DNA from: Deltaproteobacteria bacterium
GTDB lineage: Bacteria; Myxococcota_A; UBA796; SXON01
Direction of reading: 5' to 3'
Length of the DNA stretch: 64,000 nt
Assembly (NCBI GenBank): GCA_014191855.1
Contig: BJHF01000001.1
Span: 186,001 to 250,000 of the forward strand
In this document: positions 51,090 through 60,147 of the stretch, piece after piece
Position numbering within the stretch: position 1 is the stretch's first letter
Layout of the letters: every line of letters starts with the position of its first letter
Translations under genes and position numbers: made by a program
The notes under the pieces: generated by a model
The model's database searches: none
Seen by the model: only the letters and a program-made list of their open reading frames with translations
Told to the model about the DNA's origin: nothing

Positions 51090-52840
51090 TTCGGGGGCGC
51101 TGCCGCCACGGCCGGCGCATCGTCGTCGCGACCGACGATCTTCTGGACGTCCCACACGCTTACCACGAGCAGCAAGGAGACCAGGAACAACAAGCCGACC
51201 TGCTGCAGGCGCTCCCGCACACGCCAGGGGAGGGGCCGGCCTCGTAGCCACTCGGCTGCGTAGGTGACGATCTGACCACCATCGAGCACGGGGATGGGCA
51301 AGAGGTTGATCACGCCGAGGCTCAGGCTGAGCTGGGCGAAGACGCGCGCGGCCACGAACACACCCTGTTCGGCCGCTTTTCGGGCGGTGTTGAAGATCTC
51401 GATCGGGCCGCCGAGGTTCTTGCTTACCGGGGCATCGCCCGTGATGATGAGCCCGATCTGCTGCACCATGAACGTGCCGATGTACCAGGTTTCCTGGCCA
51501 GCGCGCTTGGCCGCGGTCAGCAGGCCGTAGGGCCGGGGCACGTCGAGCGGCGCGAGGAAGTCGCCGCCCGGGCCGAAGCCGATGCGGGGAACGTAGGTGT
51601 ACCGCCCGTAACTGTCGGTGTCCTGCACGACATCCGGCTGCATGGACAGGGTCAGCACTTCGCCAGCGCGTCGCACCTTGAAGTCGATGGGGCGGGCCTT
51701 GCCCTCCTCTGTCGGCTTCCCGTCCACCGTCGCGCCCACCGCCTTGAGCACGTCGAGGAAGGTGTAGATGTCCCGCTCGCCGACCCGGAGCAGGCGATCC
51801 CCCTCCTTCAACCCGAAACACTGGGCCGCGGAAGCGCGGCCGTCGGGCAGGCCCCGGATGTGGCCGATGCTGACCGTGGCGCTGGCCAGGCCCCAGGTGG
51901 CCCAGGTTTCGTCGTCTGCCGGGAAGCGCTCGGGCGCCCAGGTGGGGTCGGGCTGGAGGTTCACGGTGAACGTTGCGCCCGCCAGGTTGCGGGCCTCCAC
52001 GGCGGCGCCCATTTTCCCGTGGAGCTGCCTCGAAACATCGCCCCACGTGCGCACGTCCACGCCATCGACCTTCAGAATCACGTCACCCTGCGCCATGCCA
52101 GCGCGCCAAGCCGGTGAGGCGGGATCGTCGATGATGACCGTGGTGTCCGCTGCGCTATCCCCGAGCCCGAGGGTGGACGCGAAGGTGCCGAGCTCCGCGC
52201 CCGCCTCCGCGGTGAGCGTGAGCGGGAGATCCACGCCGTTGCGCCGCACGACGATCGGGAGAACCTCACCTTCAAAGGTATACAACGCCTCATACACGTC
52301 TACCCAGGTGAGGGTGTCGGTGTCGCCCACCCTCACGATGGAGTCCCCGATCTCCACGCCCGCCTTCTCCGCCGCCGTGTCGTGCTCGACCCGCCCCACT
52401 TCGGCTCGGGGCTGCGGCTCACCCGCCACGAACAACGCCGTGAACACGAATAGCGGCAGGACCAGGTTCGTGACCGGCCCGGCCGCGACGATGAGCAGGC
52501 GTTGCCAGGCCGGCTTGTGGATGAAGGAGCCCTTCGCGTCGATCCAGTCGTCGTCGTCCTGCCCCGAGTCCGCGAACGGGTCAGCGCCGACCCAGCGCAC
52601 ATACCCGCCGATCGGGAGCATCGAAACCCGGTAGTCGGTGCCGCCGATCTTCACGCCGAACAGCCGCTTGCCCACGCCGATGCTGAACACCTTCACCGAC
52701 ACGCCGAACAAGCGAGCGACCACGAAATGCCCGCCTTCGTGCAGTAATACCAGCGTGCCCACCAGCAGCACCATCATCGCGAGGGGCTGGAGGCCGCTGC
52801 TGAGCGACATCCCGAATGGGATGAGCATGCCGAAGCTCAC
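51080..52840 (-). CDS. rseP: RseP-type site-2 zinc protease with three PDZ-like domains
   Basis: 586 aa from GTG in the cdsA stop (GTGA); an ATG four codons later is possible. First membrane helix carries HEGGH (H34, E35, H38); the second metal/active site NLLPIPVLDGG lies near the C-terminus among three further helices. Three PDZ-like domains are visible (EKAGVEIGDSIVRVGDTD, WRAGMAQGDVILKVDGVD, FGLKEGDRLLRVGERD); most homologues have two, and the protein is longer than the 450 aa of E. coli RseP. It cuts membrane-embedded anti-sigma factors and signal peptides, a possible processor for the anti-sigma-like protein at 37283. Confidence 0.94.
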   Translation of the reverse strand: MSFGMLIPFGMSLSSGLQPLAMMVLLVGTLVLLHEGGHFVVARLFGVSVKVFSIGVGKRLFGVKIGGTDYRVSMLPIGGYVRWVGADPFADSGQDDDDWIDAKGSFIHKPAWQRLLIVAAGPVTNLVLPLFVFTALFVAGEPQPRAEVGRVEHDTAAEKAGVEIGDSIVRVGDTDTLTWVDVYEALYTFEGEVLPIVVRRNGVDLPLTLTAEAGAELGTFASTLGLGDSAADTTVIIDDPASPAWRAGMAQGDVILKVDGVDVRTWGDVSRQLHGKMGAAVEARNLAGATFTVNLQPDPTWAPERFPADDETWATWGLASATVSIGHIRGLPDGRASAAQCFGLKEGDRLLRVGERDIYTFLDVLKAVGATVDGKPTEEGKARPIDFKVRRAGEVLTLSMQPDVVQDTDSYGRYTYVPRIGFGPGGDFLAPLDVPRPYGLLTAAKRAGQETWYIGTFMVQQIGLIITGDAPVSKNLGGPIEIFNTARKAAEQGVFVAARVFAQLSLSLGVINLLPIPVLDGGQIVTYAAEWLRGRPLPWRVRERLQQVGLLFLVSLLLVVSVWDVQKIVGRDDDAPAVAAAPPKCA

Positions 52841-53640
52841 GAGGTCCTCACTTGCAGCCACAGCCAGAGGATGGGCGCGGTGAACATCAACGAGTCCACC
52901 CGGTCGAGGATCCCGCCGTGCCCGGGCATGATCCAGCCAGAGTCCTTCACGTCCCAGGCTCGCTTGATGAGGGACTCCGCGAGATCGCCGACGATGCCGG
53001 CAACGTCCAACGCCATCGTGAGCAAGATGCACTCCACCACGCCGAACGGCAGGTGACCGACCTTTGCAAACGCAAAGCCGCCGACCGCGGAGAGCAGCAG
53101 CCCCCCGATGGCGCCTTCCACGGTCTTTTTCGGTGAGATGCGTTCAAAAAGCTTCGTTTTGCCGAAGGCACGCCCGGCGAAGAACGCGCCCGTGTCCCCC
53201 AGCCAGGTGGCCGCGAGCAGGTAGAGGATCATGTAGATGCCGTCGTCTCGCCCGCGCAGCGGAACCAGCGGCGCCATCAAAAGGGGGGCATACACCAGGC
53301 CAACCACGGAGCGCAGCGCTTGGGTACCGGCCCGGCGCACGTCGCGCTCAAGGAACATCGGAACCAGGAGGCCGGCCATGACGGCAACGCCGACGGCGGC
53401 GACGCGCGTCGGCTCCGGGCCGTTGAGCACGGCCAGATGCAGGAGGAGCCCGGCTGGAATCAGGAAGACTCGTGAGCGAAGGCGGGTGCTCGGATCATCC
53501 CGGGTCATCATGATCGCCCACTCGTCCATCGCAACCGCGACGACGAAGGCGATCAGCGCCCCGACCAGCCAGCCGCCCTTGTAGAGGATGGGCAACACGA
53601 TGGCGAGCCCGGTGAGCCCGGAAATGATGCGTGGCCCCAC
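52837..53640 (-). CDS. cdsA: Phosphatidate cytidylyltransferase
   Basis: 267 aa, about seven membrane helices. Makes CDP-diacylglycerol from phosphatidate and CTP for phospholipid synthesis. The C-terminal CDS signature is present: SLIKRAWDVKDSGWIMPGHG with GGILDRVDSLMFTAP after it; the GRAFGKTKLFERISPKKTVE segment also fits. Its first base follows the uppS stop directly. In many proteobacteria dxr comes next; here rseP follows with a four-base overlap. Confidence 0.95.
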   Translation of the reverse strand: MGPRIISGLTGLAIVLPILYKGGWLVGALIAFVVAVAMDEWAIMMTRDDPSTRLRSRVFLIPAGLLLHLAVLNGPEPTRVAAVGVAVMAGLLVPMFLERDVRRAGTQALRSVVGLVYAPLLMAPLVPLRGRDDGIYMILYLLAATWLGDTGAFFAGRAFGKTKLFERISPKKTVEGAIGGLLLSAVGGFAFAKVGHLPFGVVECILLTMALDVAGIVGDLAESLIKRAWDVKDSGWIMPGHGGILDRVDSLMFTAPILWLWLQVRTS

Positions 53641-54363
53641 CTACGATCCCGCCCGAACCTGCACACCCGTCGCGCCAAACCGGCGCTCGCGGCGTCCGAA
53701 GGCCTCGAAGGCCTCGATGAGCTGCGGCTTGCGGAAGTCGGGCCAGAGGGTTTCTGTGACGTAGATCTCGGCATACGCGAGCTGCCACAACATGAAATTG
53801 CTGATCCGCAGCTCACCGCTGGTGCGGATGAGGAGGTCGGGGTCCGGCAGGCCCGCCGTCTGGAGCTCCGCAGCGAACGCGGCTTCGTCGATCTGGTCGG
53901 GGCGAAGGCGCCCCGAGGCTGCTTTTTTGGCGAGGGCCTTGGCCGCCTCCACGATCTCCTGCCGGGAGCCATAGGAGAGGGCCAGCGTGAGCACCATCTG
54001 CTTGTTGTCGCGACTCGCGTGCATCAGCTCCTTGAGCGCCGCGCGCACCGCCAGCGGCAACCTGTCGAGCTGCCCCACCGCGTTGAGACGAATGCCATTG
54101 TCGAGAATCTCCCTACGCTCCTGCGTGAGGTAGCGAGCGAGCAGGCCCATGAGCGCGCCCACCTCGTCTTCCGGGCGCTTCCAGTTCTCGGTGGAGAAGC
54201 TGTAGAGCGTGAGCGCCTTGCAGCCGAGCTCGCGGCACGCCTGCGTGATGTCCCGCACGCTCTCCGCGCCTTCTTCATGCCCGCGAACGCGCGGCCACCC
54301 ACGCGACTCGGCCCATCGGCCATTGCCGTCCATGATGATCGCGACGTGGGTGGGAACCTTCAT
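53641..54363 (-). CDS. uppS: Isoprenyl transferase (undecaprenyl diphosphate synthase)
   Basis: 240 aa. Extends farnesyl diphosphate with cis-isoprene units to the lipid carrier for cell-wall synthesis. Motifs: HVAIIMDGNGRWAESRG (catalytic Asp12), RVRGHEEGAESVRDI, LTLYSFSTENWKRPEDEV, LALSYGSRQEI, and PDPDLLIRTSGELRISNFML with QLAYAEIYVTETLWPDF. Cytoplasmic, membrane-associated. Nine bases after frr. Confidence 0.96.
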   Translation of the reverse strand: MKVPTHVAIIMDGNGRWAESRGWPRVRGHEEGAESVRDITQACRELGCKALTLYSFSTENWKRPEDEVGALMGLLARYLTQERREILDNGIRLNAVGQLDRLPLAVRAALKELMHASRDNKQMVLTLALSYGSRQEIVEAAKALAKKAASGRLRPDQIDEAAFAAELQTAGLPDPDLLIRTSGELRISNFMLWQLAYAEIYVTETLWPDFRKPQLIEAFEAFGRRERRFGATGVQVRAGS

Positions 54364-54372
54364 GGGGCTCGA

Positions 54373-54936
54373 CTAGATGTCGAGGATCTCCTTCTCCTTC
54401 TTGGCGCCCATCTCGTCCACCAGCTTCACGTGCGCGTCGGTGGACTCCTGTAGCTTCTCCAGCAGCTTCTTGAGCTGATCCTCGGTGAGGTCCCCCTCGT
54501 CTTCCGCTTCTTCCAACAAGGCTTTGTAGTCGCGCCGCACGCCGCGCACGCGCACCTTTGCCTCCTCCACGTGCTGCTTCACCACCTTCACGAGCTGTTG
54601 CCGCCGCTCGCCGGTGAGGGCCGGGATGGGGATGCGGATGATGACGCCATCGCTCTGGGGATTGAACCCCATGCCGGCCACGGCGATCGCCCGTTCGATG
54701 TCCTTGATCGTGCCCTTGTCCCACGGGTTGATGATCAAGAGGCGCGCATCCGGCGCCGAGATGCCGCCCAGCTCCTTGAGCGCCATCGTGCTGCCGTACG
54801 AAGCCACCTCAACCTGCACGTGCTCGATGAGCGCAGGCGTGGCCCGACCCGTTCGAACGCCAACCAGCTCGCGCTTGAGCTGGTCCATGCTCTTTGCCAT
54901 GTCGGCGTTGGCTTCCTTGATGTAGTCGTCGCTCAT
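54373..54936 (-). CDS. frr: Ribosome recycling factor
   Basis: 187 aa, the standard length. Helical tRNA-mimic that splits post-termination ribosomes with EF-G. Family blocks: [79 protein letters not shown] and VRRDY. The ATG overlaps the pyrH stop by four bases, so the two are translated together. Confidence 0.96.
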   Translation of the reverse strand: MSDDYIKEANADMAKSMDQLKRELVGVRTGRATPALIEHVQVEVASYGSTMALKELGGISAPDARLLIINPWDKGTIKDIERAIAVAGMGFNPQSDGVIIRIPIPALTGERRQQLVKVVKQHVEEAKVRVRGVRRDYKALLEEAEDEGDLTEDQLKKLLEKLQESTDAHVKLVDEMGAKKEKEILDI

Positions 54937-55676
54937 GGGGTGACTCCCGCCGCCTTGGGCGTGGTGATGAGGGTGCCCACGCTCTCGCCGAGCACCACGC
55001 GCTTGATGTTCCCGGGAACGCTAAGATCGAACACGATCATCGGCGTGTCGTTCTCCATCGCCAACGCGATGGCTGTGGCGTCGGCCACCTTCAGTCCGCG
55101 CTTGAACGCGTCCATCGGGGCGATCTGCTCGAAGCGGATCGCGTCCGCGAACTTCTTCGGGTCCTTGTCGTACACGCCATCCACCTTGGTGGCCTTGAGG
55201 ATCACCTGGGCGCCGACCTCGGCTGCGCGGAGCGCCGCAGCGGAGTCCGTGGAGAAGTAGGGGTTTCCCGTGCCGGCTGCGAAGATCACCACCCGACCCT
55301 TGGCGAGGTGGGCGATCGCCCGGCGACGGATGTACGGTTCGCACACCTGCTCGATGCGCAGCGCGCTCATCACCCGCGTGTAGCAGCCGCGGCGCTCCAG
55401 GGAGTCCTGCATGGCGAGGGCGTTGATCACCGTTGCCAGCATGCCCATGTAGTCGGCGCTCTCGCGCTCCATCCCCTTTTCGCTGCCGGAAACGCCGCGG
55501 AAGATGTTGCCGCCGCCGATCACCAGCCCGAACTGAACCCCGAGCGCTTTCGCCTCGATGATCTCGTCGGCGAGGCGGCCCAGCATGACCGGGTCGAGTC
55601 CAAAGTCTTTGTCCCCCGCGAGCATCTCGCCGGAGACCTTGAGGAGCACACGCGTATACACAGGTTTGGGAGGCAC
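54933..55676 (-). CDS. pyrH: UMP kinase
   Basis: 247 aa amino-acid-kinase-family enzyme phosphorylating UMP to UDP. Motifs: [73 protein letters not shown] and [16 protein letters not shown]. Lies 41 bases after tsf in the conserved rpsB-tsf-pyrH-frr order. Confidence 0.96.
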   Translation of the reverse strand: MPPKPVYTRVLLKVSGEMLAGDKDFGLDPVMLGRLADEIIEAKALGVQFGLVIGGGNIFRGVSGSEKGMERESADYMGMLATVINALAMQDSLERRGCYTRVMSALRIEQVCEPYIRRRAIAHLAKGRVVIFAAGTGNPYFSTDSAAALRAAEVGAQVILKATKVDGVYDKDPKKFADAIRFEQIAPMDAFKRGLKVADATAIALAMENDTPMIVFDLSVPGNIKRVVLGESVGTLITTPKAAGVTP

Positions 55677-55717
55677 GGCCGCGGCTTATCGCGGGCGTGC
55701 CCTCCGGGCATGGGGAA

Positions 55718-56368
55718 CTAAGCGATGCCGGAGGCCTTCGCGACCTCGGCCGCAAAGTCGTCCGCGCGCTTGGCGAGGCCTTCGCCCATCACGAACCGCG
55801 AGAAACGCCGGACCTGCAGGTTCTCGCCGATGGTGGAGGCGGTCTCCTTCACGACCTGATCGACCGTCTTGGTGTCGTCCTTGAACCACTTCTGGTCGAG
55901 CAGGCACACCTCCTCGTACCACTTGCTCATGCGGCCAAGCACGATCTTCTCGGCGATCGCCAAGGGCTTCCCCTCCGACATCGTCTTTTCGACCTGGATG
56001 GTCTTCTCGCGCTCGAAGGCTGCCGCCGGCACCTCTTCACGCCGAACGTACTCGGGCTGCGAGGCCGCGATGTGCATCGCGATGTCGCGGGCGAGCTGCT
56101 TGAACCCATCGGTCAACGCCACGAAGTCGGTCTCGCAGTTCAGCTCCACCAGCACGCCGATCTTGCCGCCGGCGTGGATGTAGCAGTCCACTAGACCCTC
56201 GGCGGCCGCGCGGCCAGCTTTCTTCGTGGCCGAGGCGATGCCCTTGGCGCGGAGCCAGTCGATCGCCTTCTGCACGTCGTCGCCCGCTTCGTCCAGCGCC
56301 TTCTTGCAGTCGAGCATGCCTGCGCCGGTGCGCTCCCGCAGCTCTTTGACTTGTCCCATGGTTGCCAT
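55718..56368 (-). CDS. tsf: Elongation factor Ts
   Basis: 216 aa from the ATG at 56368, chosen because GGAG lies six bases upstream; a TTG four codons before and an ATG three codons after are less well placed. Regenerates EF-Tu-GTP. Blocks: VKELRERTGAGMLDCKKALD, KAIDWLRAKGIASA, GVLVELNCETDFVALTDGF, and the EF-Tu-contact TDFVA motif. C-terminal part is shorter than the E. coli factor (283 aa), with the coiled-coil insertion reduced. About 100 bases with a GC-rich inverted repeat separate it from rpsB. Confidence 0.95.
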   Translation of the reverse strand: MATMGQVKELRERTGAGMLDCKKALDEAGDDVQKAIDWLRAKGIASATKKAGRAAAEGLVDCYIHAGGKIGVLVELNCETDFVALTDGFKQLARDIAMHIAASQPEYVRREEVPAAAFEREKTIQVEKTMSEGKPLAIAEKIVLGRMSKWYEEVCLLDQKWFKDDTKTVDQVVKETASTIGENLQVRRFSRFVMGEGLAKRADDFAAEVAKASGIA

Positions 56369-56469
56369 GTTGTGCTCCAATGCGGGAGGGCCTGCGCCCG
56401 CCCGGTACGTGAATCGGTAGAAGAAGGAACGATTCCCGCCCAGGCTGGCCCGAGCGGGGTCGACGCGAG

Positions 56470-57258
56470 CTAGGCCTCGGGGGGCGCCTCGACGGGGGCC
56501 GTGCCGCGACGCACGATCTCCAGTCCGCCATCGGCCTCGCCGTCGGTGAAGCGCGCCGCCACCGCCGCATCGCTGCGACCGGCGTTCACGCCCGCCGCCG
56601 CCGCATCCGCCACCGCCGCCGTGAACAGGCGGATGGACTTGATCGCGTCGTCGTTGCCGGGGATCACGTAGGCGATGCCGTCGGGATCGCAGTTGGTATC
56701 GCAGAGCGCCACGACCGGGATGCCGAGCTTGTTCGCCTCGTCGACCGCGATGTGCTCCTTCTTGGGGTCGATGACGAAGATCGCGCCCGGGAGGCTCTTG
56801 AGATCCTTGATCCCGCCGAGCGACTTCTCCATCTTCTCGATCTGCCGGTTCATCGTGAGCACTTCCTTCTTCGTGAACCCGTCGAACCGGCCGTCGGTGC
56901 GCGACTTGATCAGGAAGTTCAGCCGGTCGATGCTCTTCTTTACGGTTTCCCAGTTGGTGAGCGTGCCGCCGAGCCAGCGCTCGTTGACGTAGAACATGTT
57001 GGAGCGGCGCGCCTCTTCGGCGATGATGTCGCGGGCCGCGCGCTTGGTGCCAACGAACAACACCGTCTGGCCGCGCGCAGCGAGGGACTGGATGAAGCGG
57101 CTGGCTTCAACGAGGCGCGTCGCCGTCTGCTGGATGTCGATGATGTGGACCCCGTTCTTCTGGCCGTAGATGTACGGCTTCATGCGGGGGTGCCAGCGGC
57201 GGGTTTGGTGGCCGAAGTGAACGCCAGCGTCGAGCAGGTCGCGAAGAGAGACAGACAT
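56470..57258 (-). CDS. rpsB: 30S ribosomal protein S2
   Basis: 262 aa. Start at the ATG 57258 with AAGGAAG upstream; sequence before it is not conserved. Blocks: LLDAGVHFGHQTRRWHPRMK, YIYGQKNGVHIIDIQQT, VLFVGTKRAARDIIAEEARR, YVNERWLGGTLTNWETVKKS, LPGAIFVIDPKKEHIAVDEA and PVVALCDTNCDPDGI. A Glu/Ala-rich tail follows. First gene of the leftward translation/envelope cluster. Confidence 0.97.
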   Translation of the reverse strand: MSVSLRDLLDAGVHFGHQTRRWHPRMKPYIYGQKNGVHIIDIQQTATRLVEASRFIQSLAARGQTVLFVGTKRAARDIIAEEARRSNMFYVNERWLGGTLTNWETVKKSIDRLNFLIKSRTDGRFDGFTKKEVLTMNRQIEKMEKSLGGIKDLKSLPGAIFVIDPKKEHIAVDEANKLGIPVVALCDTNCDPDGIAYVIPGNDDAIKSIRLFTAAVADAAAAGVNAGRSDAAVAARFTDGEADGGLEIVRRGTAPVEAPPEA

Positions 57259-57363
57259 GGTGCTTCCTTGAGTTCGTGGTTGAGCGACCGCTGGCGACCC
57301 CACCCGACCGACCGAAATTGGGCGGCACCACGGGGCGGGACGTTCATCCAGCGTGAGTGTCTG

Positions 57364-57383
57364 CCGGGGAACGAGTCCCCCGG
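57364..57383. terminator. Hairpin upstream of rpsB
   Basis: CCGGGGA-ACGAG-TCCCCCGG forms a strong stem with one bulged C and a five-base loop. It lies 56 bases after the PAS/HisKA stop and about 105 bases before rpsB, so it could end the upstream transcript or be part of the rpsB leader. No T-tract. Confidence 0.4.
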
Positions 57384-57438
57384 AAGCCGCCCGCGGTTAG
57401 CTCACTCCGGCGATCTCCGCAAGCCGGGGTCGGGGCGA

Positions 57439-58074
57439 TCAGCTTGTGCTGCGGGTGCCCGTCATCCGAACGAACTCGGTGACGATCCCCCGTAGGCGTT
57501 CCAACTGCTCGTAGGCGCGCTCGAGGCGGGTGCTCACCTTCGCGTCGAGGTTCGGCTGCATCAACGCCAGTTCGATGTTCCCCATCGCCGCCATGAGCGG
57601 CTGGCTGAGGTCGTGTGCGGCTTGCCCGGCCACCGCCACGACGGCTGCCCGCTTTTCGCTGGCGACCACCTGCGTGGCGGCTTCATCGAGGCGGCGAGAA
57701 AGGTCAGATACCTCCCGTACATCCTCAAATACGCCCATCGTGCCGATGATGAGCCCGTCTCCGCCGACGTGCACCCGGGCGTGGATTCGCGCTGGAATCA
57801 CCTCGCCGGAGCGGGTGCGAATCATCACGTCTACCGGGCGCTCCGTCTGGCCCCCCGCATCTCTCGCGGCCCGCAGCACGCGGCGCGCATCCTCGGGACG
57901 GTGGTACACGTCGGAGACGTGGAGCAGACTGCGAAGCTCCAAAAGCGGGTAACCGAGCAGCGCACATGCGGCCGGGTTGGCGTACACCAAGCGCCCGCGC
58001 TTGTCGGCGAACAGCACCGGCTGCGGGAGCAGCTCCAGGAGGGCGTCGAGGGCGAAGGCGGGGTCGCCGAACAT
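57439..58074 (-). CDS. PAS/HisKA protein without an ATPase domain
   Basis: 211 aa. A PAS domain (about 1-120: PQPVLFADKRGRLVYANPAA, DVYHRPEDARRVLRAARDAG, GTMGVFEDVREV) is joined to a histidine-kinase dimerisation helix pair with H154 in GQAAHDLSQPLMAAMGNIEL. The chain stops at SGTRSTS-like residues right where the HATPase domain should begin, so it cannot phosphorylate itself. It may be a phosphotransfer dimer, an anti-kinase, or a truncated kinase. Stop codon and codon use look normal. Fourteen bases after larC, possibly in its operon. Confidence 0.78.
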   Translation of the reverse strand: MFGDPAFALDALLELLPQPVLFADKRGRLVYANPAACALLGYPLLELRSLLHVSDVYHRPEDARRVLRAARDAGGQTERPVDVMIRTRSGEVIPARIHARVHVGGDGLIIGTMGVFEDVREVSDLSRRLDEAATQVVASEKRAAVVAVAGQAAHDLSQPLMAAMGNIELALMQPNLDAKVSTRLERAYEQLERLRGIVTEFVRMTGTRSTS

Positions 58075-58088
58075 GGGTGTAGTATCGC

Positions 58089-59411
58089 TCAGCGGCGTGC
58101 CGAAGACCACGCCGCGAGCGCGGCGCCGATGACCTGGCTCACCGGCAGGTCGTGCTGTGCGGCGATCGCCGCGCATTCCTCGAACTCGGGGGCGGCGTGG
58201 AGCACTTGCCCCTCGCGTTCGCCCAGCTTCACGTTCACCTCGCCCCAGGCGGTGCGAACCCGCTCGAAGCGCCGGCTCAGCACCTCGCGAGCGAGCGTTT
58301 GCCATCGATAGCCCAGCGTGCTCCCATGGCGGAGGAGCGCCTCGCCGACCGCGACGCGGTGGGAGGGGGGCGCGAGGGCGGTGACGAGAAGGGCAGGGCG
58401 ACCCTTCTTCATCAGCACGGGAGTGACGTACGCATCCAGGGCGCCGGCGCGGAGGAGCGCCTCGATCAGGGGGGGCACGGCCTCGGGATGAAGACTGTCC
58501 ACCTCGGCGCGAAGCTCGGCGACGACCGAGGGTGCACCTGCGTTCCCCTCGCCGATCAGCACGCGGACGACATTGGGGTGACTCGCGGGATCCCACGTGC
58601 CGGCCCCGACCCCGGTTTGCAGCACGGTCATCGCGGGAATCGGCCCGGAGGTTGCGAGCGCGCCGACGAGCGCGGCTCCCGTCGGCGTGACGGTTTCTCC
58701 CTGGATGTTTCGCCCCTCGACGGCCAGGCCGCGGAGGCACTCCAGGGTTGCCGGGGCCGGAAGCGGGATCCAACCGTGCTCGCCGAGCGTGTGGCCGGTG
58801 CCAAGCGGGATCGTGCCCACGACGAGCGTGTCGATGCCGAGGCACTCCAGCGCCGCGCACGCGGCCACCATGTCCACGATGGAGTCGACCGCGCCGACCT
58901 CGTGGAAGGTCACCGCCTCGGCGGGCATGCCATGTACGCGCCCCTCCGCGTCGGCGAGACGGGAGAAGGCGGCGATCACCCTGGAACGTACGCGCTCGGC
59001 GAGCGGGGCGGCTTCGAGCAGCGTGCGGATGTCGGCCCACCGGCGGCTCCGGGCGCGCCAAGCGGGGGCGTGCGGCGGCGCCGTGCCGTCGTGAGCCACA
59101 GAAGGTTCGTGGGCGGGCGGGTGGCGATGCTCGTGGCCGTGGCCATGCTCGTGAACGTGCTCGTGGCCGTGCTCGTGATCATGGCTGGGATCATGAGGAG
59201 TGGCGCCGGATTCTCCGGCCAACTCCACGACGAATCGCGTGGCGTGGAACGGGCCGCGCCACACCTTCTCGGTCCGCGCCGTCCAGCCCTCCATCCCCAG
59301 CGTCGCGACCGCCGCCAGCACGTCCGCCTCTGGCGCGCCGGCGTCGATCAGCGCGGCGACGAGCATGTCTCCCGCCAGTCCCCCGACGGGATCGATCCAT
59401 GCCGTCTTCAT
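58089..59411 (-). CDS. larC: LarC, nickel-insertion step of NPN cofactor synthesis
   Basis: 440 aa (DUF111). LarC inserts nickel into the pyridinium-dithiocarboxylate ring made by LarB and LarE, producing the nickel-pincer cofactor of lactate racemase and related enzymes. Start IDPVGGLAGDMLVAALIDAG is diagnostic, followed by VTFHEVGAVDSIVDMV, TPTGAALVGAL and a C-terminal MKKGRPALLVTALAP block. A His-rich insertion at 73-107 contains 14 histidines, a probable metal-loading stretch. ATGA overlap with larB. larE and larA are not in the window. Confidence 0.93.
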   Translation of the reverse strand: MKTAWIDPVGGLAGDMLVAALIDAGAPEADVLAAVATLGMEGWTARTEKVWRGPFHATRFVVELAGESGATPHDPSHDHEHGHEHVHEHGHGHEHRHPPAHEPSVAHDGTAPPHAPAWRARSRRWADIRTLLEAAPLAERVRSRVIAAFSRLADAEGRVHGMPAEAVTFHEVGAVDSIVDMVAACAALECLGIDTLVVGTIPLGTGHTLGEHGWIPLPAPATLECLRGLAVEGRNIQGETVTPTGAALVGALATSGPIPAMTVLQTGVGAGTWDPASHPNVVRVLIGEGNAGAPSVVAELRAEVDSLHPEAVPPLIEALLRAGALDAYVTPVLMKKGRPALLVTALAPPSHRVAVGEALLRHGSTLGYRWQTLAREVLSRRFERVRTAWGEVNVKLGEREGQVLHAAPEFEECAAIAAQHDLPVSQVIGAALAAWSSARR

Positions 59412-60088
59412 CGTGGCACGTTCGGGTGGACCGTGTGGTTGATCCGGGAGGCGGCGTAGGCGGCGCCGAAGCCGTTGTCGATGTTCACCACTGCGATGCC
59501 CGGCGCGCAACTGTTGAGCATGGCCAACAACGCGGCGATGCCGCCGAGCCCCGTGCCGTAGCCCACGCTGGTTGGCACAGCGACGATGGGCAAGCCGACC
59601 AGACCGCCCACCACCGAAGGCAGCGCGCCATCCATCCCGGCCACCACCACGATCACGGAGCAAGCACGCAATTCGTCCGTTCGCCCCAGCACGCGATGCA
59701 GCCCCGCAACGCCGACATCCACGATTTTCAGCACCTCGTTGCCAAGGAGCCGCGCGACGATCGCCACTTCGGCGGCGACGAACTCGTCGCTGGTTCCCGC
59801 GCTTACGACACCGATGAGCCCGCGAGGGGCGGGGGGCGCGCCGAGGTGCAGTACGCGGGCCACGGGATTGTACTCGGGCGCCGGCGTGAGAGACGATTGG
59901 AGGAAGGCGGCTTTCTCCCCGTCCACCCGGGTTGCGAACGCGAAGCCGCTGTGGCCGTGGATCGCCGTCAGCGCATCGCAGATATGCGCCGCGCTCTTGC
60001 CTTCCCCGTAGACCACCTCGGGGTGGCCCATCCGGGCGTGCCGGTCGAGGTCGAGTGTGCTGTGGGCCCGGTGGCCGTCGTGGTCCAT
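59408..60088 (-). CDS. larB: LarB, carboxylase of NPN cofactor synthesis
   Basis: 226 aa, related to AIR carboxylase (PurE). Carboxylates and hydrolyses nicotinic acid adenine dinucleotide as the first step to the nickel-pincer cofactor. Blocks: VVYGEGKSAAHICDALTAIH, VVSAGTSDEFVAAEVAIVAR, VDVGVAGLHRVL, VIVVVAGMDGALPSVVGGLV, PIVAVPTSVGYGTGLGGIAA and VVNIDNGFGAAYAA. The ATG at 60088 follows TAGGCC by six bases, suggesting a leaderless mRNA. Its first 14 codons and promoter are duplicated at 61113. Confidence 0.93.
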   Translation of the reverse strand: MDHDGHRAHSTLDLDRHARMGHPEVVYGEGKSAAHICDALTAIHGHSGFAFATRVDGEKAAFLQSSLTPAPEYNPVARVLHLGAPPAPRGLIGVVSAGTSDEFVAAEVAIVARLLGNEVLKIVDVGVAGLHRVLGRTDELRACSVIVVVAGMDGALPSVVGGLVGLPIVAVPTSVGYGTGLGGIAALLAMLNSCAPGIAVVNIDNGFGAAYAASRINHTVHPNVPR

Positions 60089-60147
60089 GCCGGGGGCCTA
60101 TCTCGCGATGCGGCGGGGGCGATCGGGTTGTGCCTGGCGGCTGCCGC
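60047..60147. repeat. Duplicated divergent promoter region, copy 1 (larB side)
   Basis: About 101 bases spanning the first 14 larB codons and its upstream region align without gaps, at about 82% identity (18 differences counted by eye), to 61113-61213. In this copy the larB -10-like TAGGCC and ATG are intact, while the base matching the S41-protease ATG reads ATC (60122-60124). Confidence 0.75.
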
